A DNA stretch of 64,000 bases from Lachnospiraceae bacterium Marseille-Q4251 (GCA_018223435.1 JAGTTO010000001.1:3472001-3536000); one strand, 5' to 3'. Positions 40,828 to 50,235 are shown, numbered from the stretch's first letter. Notes: generated by a model from the letters alone, not told the origin. Program-made: numbers and translations.

Positions 40828-42108
40828 TCAGAGGAATTTGTCCAGCTCTGCCTCGACCTGCTTTCTCTTTTTGATCTTAGGCTGTTCGATGAGGCGGCCG
40901 CCAGCCATGACCATCTCCAGGTTTCGGAGTGCTTTCAGGTCTTTCAGCGGATTCTGAGTGGTGACGATCAGGTCTGCAGCTTTGCCTTTTTCTATGGAAC
41001 CGGTGAGGGAGCCGATGCCGGCCAGCTCAGCACTCCGTTTGGTGGCGGTGTAGAGGGCGAATGCGTTGGAAACGCCCACATATTTGTGGAAATAGTAAAG
41101 TTCGCGCCAGAAATCGTACTGGGTGATCCACGGACAGCCCACATCATTGCCGAGAACGACGGGAATATCGTTTGCGAGAGCTGCTTTGGCGCAGGCGATG
41201 ATTCCCTCGAAAACAACGTTTCCATTATACTGTTCCACCTCGGTGGCGTTGGTGATGGAGCGGTCAAATAAGGCATAGGGCAGGGCCGGGGAGATCGTGG
41301 TACAGAGGAAAGCGCCCCGCTCTTTAAAGAGATTTATCATCTCGTCGGTGAGCTTTGCCCCGTGTTCGATGGAATCCACGCCATTTTCCAGGGCGACACG
41401 GACACCTTCCGGAGATTCCACATGAGCAGCCACGAGATAGCCGTCGGCATGGGCTTTTTCACAGACAGCCCGAACCATTTCGGGCGGCATTTTCAGCTCG
41501 CCGGGCACGCCTTTTTCCTTGGCATCCAGGACACCGCCGGTGATCATAAGCTTGATGAGATCCACCTTTTCCTGCTCGGATTTTTTGAGCTGGCTGAGGG
41601 CATCAGAAACCGAGGCGGTGGCCACAGCCACGGAACCTGCCATATGACCGCCGGGCACGGAGATTCCCTGGTTGGTGGCGAGGATGCGGGGCCCAATTTT
41701 GGATCCGGCTTTGATTTCATCGCGAAGGCGGGTATCAAAATCTCCCAGACCGCCCACGGTACGGATCGTGGTGACGCCGCTTAAGAGTTCGTCCTTGGCA
41801 AAGCCAGCAACCATTCGGTAAGCAATGGCTCTGGTGAGTGAGGTGCTCATGATGGTATTTACCAGTTTTTCATTGTCACGCTGCTTTTTCTGCGGCTTTC
41901 CGCTTCCGGCGAGGTGGACGTGCATATTGATGAGGCCGGGAAGGATGTAGTGGCCTTTCAGATCAATTTTTGTGTAGCCGGAAAGATCGGCAGTGTCAGG
42001 CACGATATCGTGGATTTTTCCATTTTTTATCAGGATGCAACGGCCGGTCTGCACCTGCATATCCCTGGAACCATCCAAGATTTTTCCATTTGTAAATGCG
42101 TAATTCAT
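40828..42108 (-). CDS. Metal-dependent amidohydrolase
   Basis: 426 residues. Metal ligands: NMHVHLAG (HxH), LIKLMITGG (carboxylated Lys), AAHVES and SIEHGAKLTD (His pair), and VVLGNDVG (Asp). GKAADLIVTTQNPLKDLKAL is the amidohydrolase C-terminal strand. It resembles imidazolonepropionase-like/prolidase-type enzymes of the Xaa-Pro or organophosphate-acid group. Start ATG 42108. It likely hydrolyses a cyclic amide or dipeptide; the exact substrate is not visible. Confidence 0.9.
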   Translation of the reverse strand: MNYAFTNGKILDGSRDMQVQTGRCILIKNGKIHDIVPDTADLSGYTKIDLKGHYILPGLINMHVHLAGSGKPQKKQRDNEKLVNTIMSTSLTRAIAYRMVAGFAKDELLSGVTTIRTVGGLGDFDTRLRDEIKAGSKIGPRILATNQGISVPGGHMAGSVAVATASVSDALSQLKKSEQEKVDLIKLMITGGVLDAKEKGVPGELKMPPEMVRAVCEKAHADGYLVAAHVESPEGVRVALENGVDSIEHGAKLTDEMINLFKERGAFLCTTISPALPYALFDRSITNATEVEQYNGNVVFEGIIACAKAALANDIPVVLGNDVGCPWITQYDFWRELYYFHKYVGVSNAFALYTATKRSAELAGIGSLTGSIEKGKAADLIVTTQNPLKDLKALRNLEMVMAGGRLIEQPKIKKRKQVEAELDKFL

Positions 42109-42180
42109 AGTTATTCCCCGATTCTTAAAATAGTATTTTAACTATACACCAATAGAGAGAGACTTGGCAACATTCAGACG

Positions 42181-42329
42181 GGTGACATGCTCCCACCACT
42201 TAAATCTTACGATTTTGAAGTGGGGGCTTCCTGCTCGATTGCCTTTTAAGGCAAAGCTAAAACAGGCTATCCCCGCGTGTCCCGCGGTTTTGTTTTTTAT
42301 CTTCATCCGGTTACGGATTTTTTTCTTGT
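42181..42329 (-). ncRNA. Candidate omega RNA, copy 2
   Basis: Conserved non-coding right end downstream of tnpB, with the same hairpins as copy 1. The guide would be the flanking sequence on the minus strand from 42180 (CGTCTGAATGTTGCC). Function inferred from characterised IS605 elements. Confidence 0.62.
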
Positions 42330-42333
42330 GCCG

Positions 42334-43431
42334 TCAGGCACATTCTTTATAGATCCTTTTTCCTTCTTCTCGGATATTGACTGCTGCATTCACATCCCGA
42401 TCCATCCGGTTTCCACATTCACAGACATACATTCTATCCGACAATGCCAGTTCTTTTTTCTTATGTCCACATACACTGCAAATCTTGCTCGATGCAAAAT
42501 AACGGTCTACCTTTATCAGATGTTTCCCGTGCTCTTCCAGTTTGTATCCTAGCATGGACAGAAACTGCCCATACCCATTATCCTGCACGCCTTTCCCAAG
42601 ATGCAGCCCTCCGGACATTCCCTGCAGATTCAGATCTTCCACGCATACTGCATCATATCTTTCAGCAAGCTCCCTGCTGAGTTTATGCTGGAAATCTTTT
42701 CTCTGGTTCTTTATCTTTTCATGACATAAGGCTACCTTTTTCTTCTGTTTCTGATAGTTCCGGCTTCCTTTCTCACAGTGGGAAAGCTTTCTCTGTTCCC
42801 TTGCAAGTTTTTTCTCTGCTTTTCTGTAAAACATAGGGTACCCGGCTCTTTCTCCTGTAGAAAATACACACATTCCCTGCATGGCAAAATCGATCCCAAG
42901 AAATCTCTCTGCCGCTCTTTTTTCCACTGTTTGGTTCTCACAGCAGAACAAAAGACTTGCAAAATATTTCCCGGATGGCTCACGGCTTATCGTTACCGAT
43001 TTCAGTTTCCAGTCTGACGGGATCTGGCGGTGAAGTTTTATTTTTATGGCGGACATCTTTGGAAGCTTCAAATGGGTATCCTGCAAAAAGATATTCCTGT
43101 TTACTGCATTGGTCGTATAAGAATTTCCTGAATGTTTTCTTGATTTATAGCGGGGAAATCCGCAGGATGGTTCCCGGAAAAACTTCCGGAACGCGCTTTC
43201 CAGATGCAGCTGCGCATTCGCCAGGGCAAGGGAGTCCACCTCCTTCAGCCAGGGATATTCCTTTTTATATCCGGCCGGTGTGTTCCTGAGCATCTTTTTT
43301 TCTTTCTGGTAATAGCTGATCTTGTCCGCAAGCATCTGGTTATAGATAAAGCGGCTGCAGCCGATTGTTTTCTCTATCTGAACTCTCTGCTCTTTATCTG
43401 GATAGATCCTTATTTTTACGGCGCGGTTCAT
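42334..43431 (-). CDS. tnpB: TnpB RNA-guided endonuclease, copy 2
   Basis: 365 residues, with the same motifs as copy 1: GIDFAMQG, VCVEDLNLQGM and DRDVNAAVNI, plus the zinc ribbon CSVCGHKK and CECGN. Differences from copy 1 include KEQRVQ for KEQSVQ, AVNRNIF for AVNGNIL, and GERAGYP for GERVEYP. Start ATG 43431, after a GGGTGAG site; an in-frame upstream ATG (43440) is possible. Full catalytic set retained. Confidence 0.92.
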   Translation of the reverse strand: MNRAVKIRIYPDKEQRVQIEKTIGCSRFIYNQMLADKISYYQKEKKMLRNTPAGYKKEYPWLKEVDSLALANAQLHLESAFRKFFREPSCGFPRYKSRKHSGNSYTTNAVNRNIFLQDTHLKLPKMSAIKIKLHRQIPSDWKLKSVTISREPSGKYFASLLFCCENQTVEKRAAERFLGIDFAMQGMCVFSTGERAGYPMFYRKAEKKLAREQRKLSHCEKGSRNYQKQKKKVALCHEKIKNQRKDFQHKLSRELAERYDAVCVEDLNLQGMSGGLHLGKGVQDNGYGQFLSMLGYKLEEHGKHLIKVDRYFASSKICSVCGHKKKELALSDRMYVCECGNRMDRDVNAAVNIREEGKRIYKECA

Positions 43432-43469
43432 TTTTCTCACCCTGGCTTTCTATATACTGCCGTATCGTT

Positions 43470-43772
43470 TCAATCGGCGCCCCGCCTGCACGGAGCAGAC
43501 AGAAGCTTCAGCAGTCTGCTGCTGGCACTTTTACAGGCATTGATGAATTTACGGAGTTCCGTCTTTGGCTGTGCGTGGAACATCACATGAACATGGTCTG
43601 TATCGTGATTCCATTCTTCCGGTACGATCCCGTATCCGGGTGCGATATACTCAAAGATCTCTTTTGCTCTTTCGGATATTTTGCCATTCCGTACTTTTCT
43701 TCTGTATTTTATAACCATCACTAGGTGATAATATACTAGAAATACTGAATGGGAATTATGATCTAATTCCAT
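43470..43772 (-). pseudogene. tnpA: TnpA, same internal deletion as copy 1
   Basis: It reads ELDHNSHSVFLVYYHLVMVI to SSRLLKLLSAPCRRGAD, with the HUH motif DTDHVHVMF and no tyrosine helix. The end is the same as in copy 1, so both elements share one ancestral deletion. Inactive. Confidence 0.87.
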
Positions 43773-44058
43773 TGTGTTATCACTCTTTTTCTTATATCGA
43801 CTGACATGTGTTTGCGAACTAATGTTCCTTTTCAGTATACTATATCAGGGAATAGAGAACAAGTGTTTCTTTTGTACTATAAGGACTTTTTTGAGCAGAT
43901 ATGCTCAGATGTGCAATTCATCTCACCACCTGAAGAGGTGGGAGAATTCTTGCTACATTTGTTAAAAATAGAAGCAGCAAGGAAATTCTTGGAATAAAGA
44001 CTGCGGGCAAAGAGGAGGAGACTCTGAGAGCACTCTGGTAAGAGTTTTCGTTTTCCGG

Positions 44059-44087
44059 TTGCATTTTTCAGATCAGAGGCGTATAAT
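44059..44087 (+). promoter_or_regulatory. Promoter of the thiamine operon
   Basis: TTGCAT (44059-44064), 17 bases, TATAAT (44082-44087), directly before the TPP riboswitch. Confidence 0.82.
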
Positions 44088-44093
44088 ACAGAA

Positions 44094-44183
44094 CGACAAG
44101 GGGAGCTTGCGGAAAGCAGGCTGAGAGTAGACTGTATCGTCTTGACCCATAACCTGATTTGGATAATGCCAACGTAGGGATAA
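44094..44183 (+). ncRNA. TPP riboswitch (THI element)
   Basis: It contains the THI-box cores: GGGGAGCTTGC with AGCAGGCTGAGAGTA (P2/P3 region), TTGACCCATAACCTGATTTG and GATAATGCCAACGTAGGGA. These bind thiamine pyrophosphate. Downstream are a stable stem (CAGAGCGAGATTCGCGTAGC region, about 44257) and the terminator at 44307-44349. Binding of TPP should favour termination, reducing thiM-thiE-thiD-cytX when thiamine is plentiful. Confidence 0.95.
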
Positions 44184-44306
44184 ACGCAGAGTTCTTTTTG
44201 TGATGGCAACGAGGAAAATGCACGCACTTGTGCAAGTGCATTTGACGACTGCTAATCAGAGCGAGATTCGCGTAGCGTATCTCGCTCTGTGATGGAAAAA
44301 ATCGTG

Positions 44307-44349
44307 AAGCGGATATGTCTATGGTCAGGCATATCCGCTTTTTCTTTTT
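44307..44349 (+). terminator. Riboswitch expression-platform terminator
   Basis: AAGCGGATAT (44307-44316) pairs with ATATCCGCTT (44331-44340), then a T-rich run. It lies between the TPP aptamer and thiM. Confidence 0.85.
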
Positions 44350-44423
44350 GTTCAGGCTGTCAGAAAATGCCGGCAACTGCGGAAGAAGGGCCGGAATACT
44401 TTCTTTAAGGAGGAGCAAAAAAC

Positions 44424-45245
44424 ATGCTGAAAACCTGTTGTGAAAATGTAAGAAAGAACGTACCTCTGGTACATAACATCACCAACTATGTCACCGTCAA
44501 CGACGTGGCCAATGTGATTTTGGCCTGCGGCGGCAGCCCGATCATGTCCGATGAGCCGGAGGATGTGGTGGATATCACTTCCATCTGCAGCGCCCTGAAT
44601 ATCAATATCGGAACCCTGCATAAGACCAGTATCGAAGCCATGGTGAAGGCAGGAAAGAAATCCAATGAGCTGGGTCATCCGGTTCTTCTGGATCCGGTGG
44701 GAGCAGGTGCTTCCGCTCTTCGTACCAATACGGCAGTGAAGCTGATGAAGGAACTGAAGCTGACGGTGATCCGCGGAAATATTTCCGAGATTAAGACCCT
44801 GGCTCTGGGAAGCGGCACCACCAAGGGCGTGGATGCTGACGTGGCAGATAAAGTCACTGACGAGACTCTGGATGATTCCATCCGTTTCGTGAAGAATTTT
44901 GCAAAAGAGAGCGGTTCCATCGTGGCCGTCACCGGAGCCATTGACCTGGTAAGCGACGGGGAAAAATGCTATGTGATCCGCAACGGCCGCCCGGAGATGG
45001 GACAGATCACCGGAACCGGCTGCCAGCTTTCCGGTATGATGACGGCTTTCGTGGCTGCCAACCCGGATAACCAGCTGGAAGCTGCCGCAGCCGCCGTCTG
45101 CATGATGGGCCTGGCCGGAGAGATCGGTTGGAGCCGCATGGTTGATGGCGACGGAAACTCCACCTACCGCAACCGGATCATCGACGCCATCTACAACATG
45201 ACCGGCGAGATCCTGGAGAAGGGAGCCAAATATGAAGTGCAATAA
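44424..45245 (+). CDS. thiM: Hydroxyethylthiazole kinase ThiM
   Basis: 273 residues starting at ATG 44424 behind AAGGAGGAG. Motifs: VPLVHNITNYVTVNDVANVI, LACGGSPIMSDEPEDVVDI, PVLLDPVGAGAS and ITGTGCQLSGMMTA (GTGC anion hole with catalytic Cys). It phosphorylates 4-methyl-5-hydroxyethylthiazole, salvaging the thiazole half of thiamine. It overlaps thiE by 14 bases, so the two are coupled. First gene behind the TPP riboswitch. Confidence 0.96.
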   Translation: MLKTCCENVRKNVPLVHNITNYVTVNDVANVILACGGSPIMSDEPEDVVDITSICSALNINIGTLHKTSIEAMVKAGKKSNELGHPVLLDPVGAGASALRTNTAVKLMKELKLTVIRGNISEIKTLALGSGTTKGVDADVADKVTDETLDDSIRFVKNFAKESGSIVAVTGAIDLVSDGEKCYVIRNGRPEMGQITGTGCQLSGMMTAFVAANPDNQLEAAAAAVCMMGLAGEIGWSRMVDGDGNSTYRNRIIDAIYNMTGEILEKGAKYEVQ

Positions 45246-45873
45246 GGAAAATCTTCTACTCTATGCGGTGACAGACCGGCATTGGCTGGAGGGCCGCACC
45301 CTGCATGAGGTGGTAAAAGAGAGTCTGGAGGGCGGCGTGACCTTTGTTCAGCTCCGGGAGAAAAAACTGGACGAGGAGCATTTTCTGGAGGAAGCCAAAG
45401 ATCTGAAGGAACTCTGCAGAGAGTATCACGTTCCTTTTGTCATCAACGATAATGTGGAGATTGCCATAGAGATGGATGCGGATGGCGTTCATGTGGGCCA
45501 GAGCGATATGGAAGCCGGGGATGTGCGGGCAAAATTAGGACCGGACAAGATCATCGGCGTTTCCGCCCAGACCGTGGAGCAGGCTGTTCTCGCAGAGAGA
45601 CACGGGGCCGATTACCTCGGTGTGGGAGCCGTTTTCCCGACGAGCTCCAAGGATGACGCCGTGGAAGTGCCCTTTGAGACGCTGAAAGCCATCTGCGAGG
45701 CCGTTTCCATTCCGGTCATTGCCATCGGCGGCATCACGAAAGACAATGTGAAGGAGCTTTCCAGCAGCGGGATCTGCGGCATCGCCGTGATCAGCGCGAT
45801 TTACGGCCAGAAAGACATTAAGAAAGCTTCAGAAGAACTGAAAACTGCAACAAAAGAGATGGTCAGGGAGTAA
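45232..45873 (+). CDS. thiE: Thiamine-phosphate synthase ThiE
   Basis: 213 residues. TIM-barrel with GGVTFVQLREKKLDEEHFLE, PFVINDNVEIAIEMDADGVH, VGQSDM, GVGAVFPTSSKDDA and IPVIAIGGITKDNV, all ThiE hallmarks (pyrophosphate and HMP-PP sites). It joins thiazole phosphate with HMP-PP to give thiamine monophosphate. Start ATG 45232 lies inside the end of thiM. Confidence 0.96.
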   Translation: MKCNKENLLLYAVTDRHWLEGRTLHEVVKESLEGGVTFVQLREKKLDEEHFLEEAKDLKELCREYHVPFVINDNVEIAIEMDADGVHVGQSDMEAGDVRAKLGPDKIIGVSAQTVEQAVLAERHGADYLGVGAVFPTSSKDDAVEVPFETLKAICEAVSIPVIAIGGITKDNVKELSSSGICGIAVISAIYGQKDIKKASEELKTATKEMVRE

Positions 45874-45952
45874 ATCCCGTTCATCCAGCGGCCCGTCGGG
45901 GGCACCACTTCGGACCGCTCAATAAAACGTTTACTGAAAAGGAGAAATCAAA

Positions 45953-46762
45953 ATGAGAACAGCAGTAACGATCGCCGGAAGCGATTCCAGCGGAGGCGCC
46001 GGCATCCAGGCAGATATCAAGACGATGATGGCAAACGGCGTATATGCCATGAGCGCCATCACGGCTCTGACTGCACAGAACACAACCGGCGTAACTTCTA
46101 TTTTAAACGCAACCCCGGAATTTTTAGGCCAGGAACTGGACGCGATTTTCACCGATATCTATCCTGACGCGGTGAAGATCGGCATGGTTTCTGAGAGCGG
46201 TCTTATCCGCACGATCGCGGCAAAGCTCCGCCAGTACGAGGCGAAAAATATCGTGGTGGATCCCGTCATGGTGGCCACCAGCGGCGCGAGACTCATCAGC
46301 GAGGAGGCAGTGGAGACCCTGAAAAAGGAGCTTTTTCCTCTGGCCTGCGTCCTGACACCGAACATTCCAGAAACCGAAGTCCTCACAGGGATGGAAGTGA
46401 AGACCACAGAGGATATGATTGAGGCGGCAAAACGCATCTCCGAGGAATATCACTGTGCAGTCCTCTGCAAGGGAGGGCATCAGCTCAACGATGCCAACGA
46501 CCTTCTCTATGCGGATGGAACCTACCGCTGGTTTAACGGAAAACGAATCAGCAATCCCAACACCCACGGCACCGGCTGCACCCTTTCCTCCGCCATTGCC
46601 TCCAACCTGGCAAAAGGTTTTTCGCTGGAGGAATCCGTAGAGCGGGCCAAGGACTATATCTCCGGAGCCCTGGCAGCCATGCTCGATCTGGGAAAAGGCA
46701 GCGGCCCCATGGATCACGGCTTCGCCATCGACAACGCCTACACGAAAGAAGCGGAGGTTTAA
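45953..46762 (+). CDS. thiD: HMP/HMP-P kinase ThiD
   Basis: 269 residues starting at ATG 45953 behind AAAAGGAGAAA. Ribokinase-like with TIAGSDSSGGAGIQADIKTM, VVDPVMVATSGARL, LTPNIPETEVLTG and NTHGTGCTLSSAIASNL (anion hole and catalytic Asp/Cys region). It phosphorylates hydroxymethylpyrimidine twice to HMP-PP for ThiE. It lies 79 bases after thiE and 3 bases before cytX. Confidence 0.96.
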   Translation: MRTAVTIAGSDSSGGAGIQADIKTMMANGVYAMSAITALTAQNTTGVTSILNATPEFLGQELDAIFTDIYPDAVKIGMVSESGLIRTIAAKLRQYEAKNIVVDPVMVATSGARLISEEAVETLKKELFPLACVLTPNIPETEVLTGMEVKTTEDMIEAAKRISEEYHCAVLCKGGHQLNDANDLLYADGTYRWFNGKRISNPNTHGTGCTLSSAIASNLAKGFSLEESVERAKDYISGALAAMLDLGKGSGPMDHGFAIDNAYTKEAEV

Positions 46763-46765
46763 GCC

Positions 46766-47938
46766 ATGGAAAAGAAAACCTCTCTCTTTGAAAACGGCCT
46801 GATCTGGTTCGGAGCCGGCGTCTCCATAGCTGAGATCCTGACGGGTACTTATTTTTCATCCTTAGGCTTTGGAAAAGGCCTGGCAGCGATTTTGATCGGC
46901 CATGTCATCGGCTGCATCATGCTCTTTCTCTCCGGTGTCATCGGCGGAAAACTGGGAAAAAGCGCCATGGAGACCGTGAAAGACAGCTTCGGTATCCACG
47001 GCGGTCAGCTGTTTGCTACCTTAAATGTGCTTCAGCTGGTGGGCTGGACGGCCATCATGATCTATGACGGCGCTCTGGCAGCCAACGGCATTTTTTCCAC
47101 CGGCCACTGGGTATGGTGCCTGGTCATCGGCGCGCTGATCATCGTTTGGATTCTCATCGGCATCACGAATCTTGGCAAGGTCAACACCATCGCCATGGCG
47201 GCCCTTTTCATCCTGACGCTGATTTTGAGCAAGATCATTTTCTTCAGTGGCAATCCCATGGCAGACACCGCTGACGATTCTCTGACCTTCGGTGCGGCTG
47301 TGGAGTTGGCTGTGGCCATGCCCCTTTCCTGGCTGCCTCTCATCAGCGATTACACGAGGGAAGCGAAGGAGCCGGTGAAAGCGACAGCCGTCAGCGCTGT
47401 GGTTTACGGCATTGTGAGCTGCTTCATGTACGTCATCGGTATGGGAGCTTCCATTTTCACCGGGGAAAATGACATCGCCCAGATCCTCATGAAAGCCGGA
47501 CTTGGCATCGCAGGCCTTCTAATCGTGGTCTTTTCCACCGTTACAACCACCTTCCTGGACGCTTATTCCGCCGGAATTTCCGGAGAGTCCATCGTGGCGA
47601 AGCTCAAGGGAAAATATGCGGCCGTCGCTGTGACGGTCATCGGTACGGTGGGAGCCATCGTTTATCCGATGGATGACATCACAGATTTCCTCTACCTCAT
47701 CGGTTCCGTCTTCGCACCGATGATCGCCGTGCAGATCGCCGACTTCTTCCTTCTGAAAAAGAAGAAAGAGGAGCGGGCTTTCGACTGGTGCAATCTGGTG
47801 ATCTGGCTTGTCGGTTTCGTGCTGTACCGAATTCTGATGCATGTAGATTTTGTACTGGGAAACACCCTGCCGGATATGGTTCTGACCGTTCTCATCTGTC
47901 TGGCAGTCAACGCCGTGAAAGGCAAAAAGAACGCATAA
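46766..47938 (+). CDS. cytX: Hydroxymethylpyrimidine transporter CytX
   Basis: 390 residues, twelve hydrophobic segments, NCS1 (cytosine permease-like) family. Motifs: ENGLIWFGAGVSIAEILTGT, GFGKGLAAILIGHVIGCIML and PLSWLPLISDYTREAKEP. Members in thi operons import HMP. It starts 3 bases after thiD under the same riboswitch. With ThiM/ThiE/ThiD and no thiC, this operon is a salvage system for both halves of thiamine. Confidence 0.92.
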   Translation: MEKKTSLFENGLIWFGAGVSIAEILTGTYFSSLGFGKGLAAILIGHVIGCIMLFLSGVIGGKLGKSAMETVKDSFGIHGGQLFATLNVLQLVGWTAIMIYDGALAANGIFSTGHWVWCLVIGALIIVWILIGITNLGKVNTIAMAALFILTLILSKIIFFSGNPMADTADDSLTFGAAVELAVAMPLSWLPLISDYTREAKEPVKATAVSAVVYGIVSCFMYVIGMGASIFTGENDIAQILMKAGLGIAGLLIVVFSTVTTTFLDAYSAGISGESIVAKLKGKYAAVAVTVIGTVGAIVYPMDDITDFLYLIGSVFAPMIAVQIADFFLLKKKKEERAFDWCNLVIWLVGFVLYRILMHVDFVLGNTLPDMVLTVLICLAVNAVKGKKNA

Positions 47939-47943
47939 AAAAG

Positions 47944-47985
47944 AGCGCTGCAGCTTCCTACCCGAAAGGCTTGCAGCGCTTTTCT
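47944..47985 (+). terminator. Shared terminator between cytX and ilvN
   Basis: AGCGCTGCA (47944-47952) pairs with TGCAGCGCT (47972-47980), followed by T's; A-rich on the other side, so it can work for both convergent operons. Confidence 0.82.
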
Positions 47986-47994
47986 TATGTTTAT

Positions 47995-48504
47995 TTACCG
48001 GTCGGTCATGCTGATGGACTCGATGCCAACGCTTCCGCCCCGGACCACTTCAATGTGGTGGAATTCTTTTTTCATCAGGCGGACCACGGAATCATTTTTT
48101 CCTGAAGTCTGGAAAAACTCCAGAAGGAGACTGTCCTTACCGTAGTCGATGACTTGGGCTTTGAAGGTCTCGGCAATCTGGAAGAGCTCCGTCTTATCTT
48201 CGGGGGAGCAGTCCAGCACCTTGACGTAGAGGATTTCCTTCATATGAACGGAGACATTCGTGAAATCGAGGACACGAATGACCTCCACCATGCGGTTCAG
48301 CTGTTTTTTGATCTGCTCGAAGGTCTCGTCATCGCTGAAAGTACCGATGGTCATACGGGAGACCGTTGGGTCCTCGGTGGTACCCACGGTGAGGCTGTCC
48401 AGGTTATAGGATTTTCCGGAGAAAAGGCCGGAGATCTTCGAGAGGACGCCCACCTGGTTTTCCACATAGAGGGAGATCCATCGTTTCTGTAATTCTTTTT
48501 CCAT
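47995..48504 (-). CDS. ilvN: Acetolactate synthase small (regulatory) subunit
   Basis: 169 residues. The N-terminal ACT domain: KRWISLYVENQVGVLSKISG, LFSGKSYNLDSLTVGTTEDP, SRMTIGTFSDDETFEQIKKQ; then the C-terminal domain with LYVKVLDCSPEDKTELFQIA. It binds valine and activates the large subunit. Start ATG 48504, 12 bases after ilvB on the same strand. IlvN and IlvH are not separable by sequence here. Confidence 0.93.
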   Translation of the reverse strand: MEKELQKRWISLYVENQVGVLSKISGLFSGKSYNLDSLTVGTTEDPTVSRMTIGTFSDDETFEQIKKQLNRMVEVIRVLDFTNVSVHMKEILYVKVLDCSPEDKTELFQIAETFKAQVIDYGKDSLLLEFFQTSGKNDSVVRLMKKEFHHIEVVRGGSVGIESISMTDR

Positions 48505-48516
48505 AATTCAACCTCC

Positions 48517-50235
48517 TTAGCAGTCCATGATCATATCGGCCAGGGTACCGCCGGGCTTGATCATGGGATAGACCATTTCTTCCGGATCGATGATAAATTC
48601 GATAATGGTCGGTCTTTTGGTGTTCTTTTTCGCTTCCTCAAAGGCAGCGGCGATCTCTTCTGTCTCTGTCACGCGGATACCCTTGGCTCCGTAGCTTTCT
48701 GCCAGCTTGATGAAATCCGGCGTGTATTCCGGATATTCCTGGCCGTCGGTGCGGCGGGAGAGGGCGCCGGAGCGGAGGTTGGTCATAGAGTAGCGTTTTC
48801 CGTAGAAAAGCTTCTGCCACTGGCGCACCATGCCGAGATAAGTGTTGTTGAAAATGCAGCAGACGATGGGAAGCTCCTCCAGAACGGCGGTGGCCAGCTC
48901 CTGGATGTTCATCTGCATACCGCCGTCGCCGGAGACCATGATAACCGGAGTGTCCGGATTGCCGATTTTGGCTCCGATGGCTCCGGGCAGGCCGTAGCCC
49001 ATGGTTCCAAGGCCGCCGGACATGATGAGCTTTTTCTTCTCGGTGATGGCCGCATACTGGGAGACGAGCATCTGATGCTGTCCCACGTCCGTCACGAGAA
49101 TGGCCTCGTCGTACTGGCGGTTGATCTCATTTATGATATCAAGGGGGCTCATAAGCTGGCGTTTTTTCATGGTCAGAGGATGCTCGGATTTCCAGGCGTC
49201 GATGGTGGAGAGCCACTTGCCGGTGTTGCATTTTTCTACATATTCGGCCATTTTCGTGATGGCTTCCTTCGCGTCGGCAACGATAGGCACATCCACATGG
49301 ATATTCCGGGAAATGGAGGCCGTGTCGATATCGATATGGATGATTTCCGCGTGGGGAGCGAAGGCATGGAGCTTTCCGGTGATCCGGTCGTTAAAGCGGG
49401 TACCGATGGAAAAGAGCAGGTCGCACTCGTTCATGGCCATGTTGGCGGCGTAGGCTCCGTGCATGCCGATGTTTCCGATGAAAAGGGGATGCTCCGTGGA
49501 GATGGCGCCCCGGCCCATGATGGTTGTGACCACGGGAACCTGAGTCTTTTCCACGACTTCCTTAAAGATTTCGTTGGCGTGGGAGATGTTGACACCGCCG
49601 CCGGCGAGGAAGAGCGGTTTTTTGGCTTTCTGGAGCATTTTCAGGGCTTTCTTGAGCTGTCCCATATGGACGCCGGTGCTGGGCTTGTAACCGCGGATGT
49701 TGACTGTCTTCGGGTATTCCGCGCTGCCGAGTTCTGCCATGACATCCTTCGGAAGGTCGATGAGGACCGGACCCGGACGGCCGGTACGGGCGATGTAAAA
49801 GGCCTCCTTGATGATGCGGCCCAGGTCTTCCCGGTTCCGTACGGTGACACCGTATTTGGTGATGCTGCGGGTGATGCCCACGATATCGACCTCCTGGAAA
49901 GCGTCATTTCCGATGAGGTGCCGGGCTACCTGGCCTGTGAAGCATACGAGAGGCACGCTGTCATAGTTGGCGGTGGCAAGGCCTGTCACCAGGTTGGTGG
50001 CACCGGGGCCGCTCGTCACCAGACAGACACCGACTTTTCCCGTGGTCCGGGCGTAGGCGTCAGCCTCGTGAACCAGAGCCTGCTCGTGGCGGGGAAGAAT
50101 GATATCAATCCCGCTCTGTTTGTAAAGTTCGTCGCTGATATCAATGGTACAGGCGCCGGGATAACCGAAGAGGGTATCCACCCCTTCCTCCTTCAAGGCC
50201 TTTACCAGAAGTTTGTTTCCTGAAATCTGTCTCAA
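48517..50235 (-). CDS. ilvB: Acetolactate synthase large subunit
   Basis: 572 residues from TTG 50235. I chose this start because AAGGAGGG lies 8 bases before it; the upstream in-frame ATG at 50253 has no ribosome site and contains that site instead. It has the TPP-enzyme layout: DTLFGYPGACTIDISDELYK, LPRHEQALVHEADAYARTTG (catalytic Glu), GDGGMQMNIQELATAV and FNNTYLGMVRQWQ for TPP binding. It condenses pyruvate to acetolactate for valine/leucine or with 2-ketobutyrate for isoleucine. It uses TPP, so it depends on the convergent thi operon's product. Confidence 0.95.
   Translation of the reverse strand: MRQISGNKLLVKALKEEGVDTLFGYPGACTIDISDELYKQSGIDIILPRHEQALVHEADAYARTTGKVGVCLVTSGPGATNLVTGLATANYDSVPLVCFTGQVARHLIGNDAFQEVDIVGITRSITKYGVTVRNREDLGRIIKEAFYIARTGRPGPVLIDLPKDVMAELGSAEYPKTVNIRGYKPSTGVHMGQLKKALKMLQKAKKPLFLAGGGVNISHANEIFKEVVEKTQVPVVTTIMGRGAISTEHPLFIGNIGMHGAYAANMAMNECDLLFSIGTRFNDRITGKLHAFAPHAEIIHIDIDTASISRNIHVDVPIVADAKEAITKMAEYVEKCNTGKWLSTIDAWKSEHPLTMKKRQLMSPLDIINEINRQYDEAILVTDVGQHQMLVSQYAAITEKKKLIMSGGLGTMGYGLPGAIGAKIGNPDTPVIMVSGDGGMQMNIQELATAVLEELPIVCCIFNNTYLGMVRQWQKLFYGKRYSMTNLRSGALSRRTDGQEYPEYTPDFIKLAESYGAKGIRVTETEEIAAAFEEAKKNTKRPTIIEFIIDPEEMVYPMIKPGGTLADMIMDC

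Larger units (their letters stand above)
42181..43960 (-). mobile_element. IS200/IS605-family element, copy 2
   Basis: About 1780 bases, reverse orientation, nearly identical to copy 1 (4353-6133). The right end is at 42181 (GGTGACATGC on the plus strand), the left end at 43960 next to GTTAA (43961-43965, complement of TTAAC). It splits a region whose restored plus-strand sequence reads ACTTGGCAACATTCAGACG joined to GTTAAAAATAGAAGCAGC. TnpB differs from copy 1 at a handful of residues, so the copies have drifted slightly. Confidence 0.88.

Noticed and set aside
49075..50223. Long plus-strand frame opposite ilvB
   Set aside because: Shadow of ilvB, which has every TPP-enzyme motif on the minus strand.
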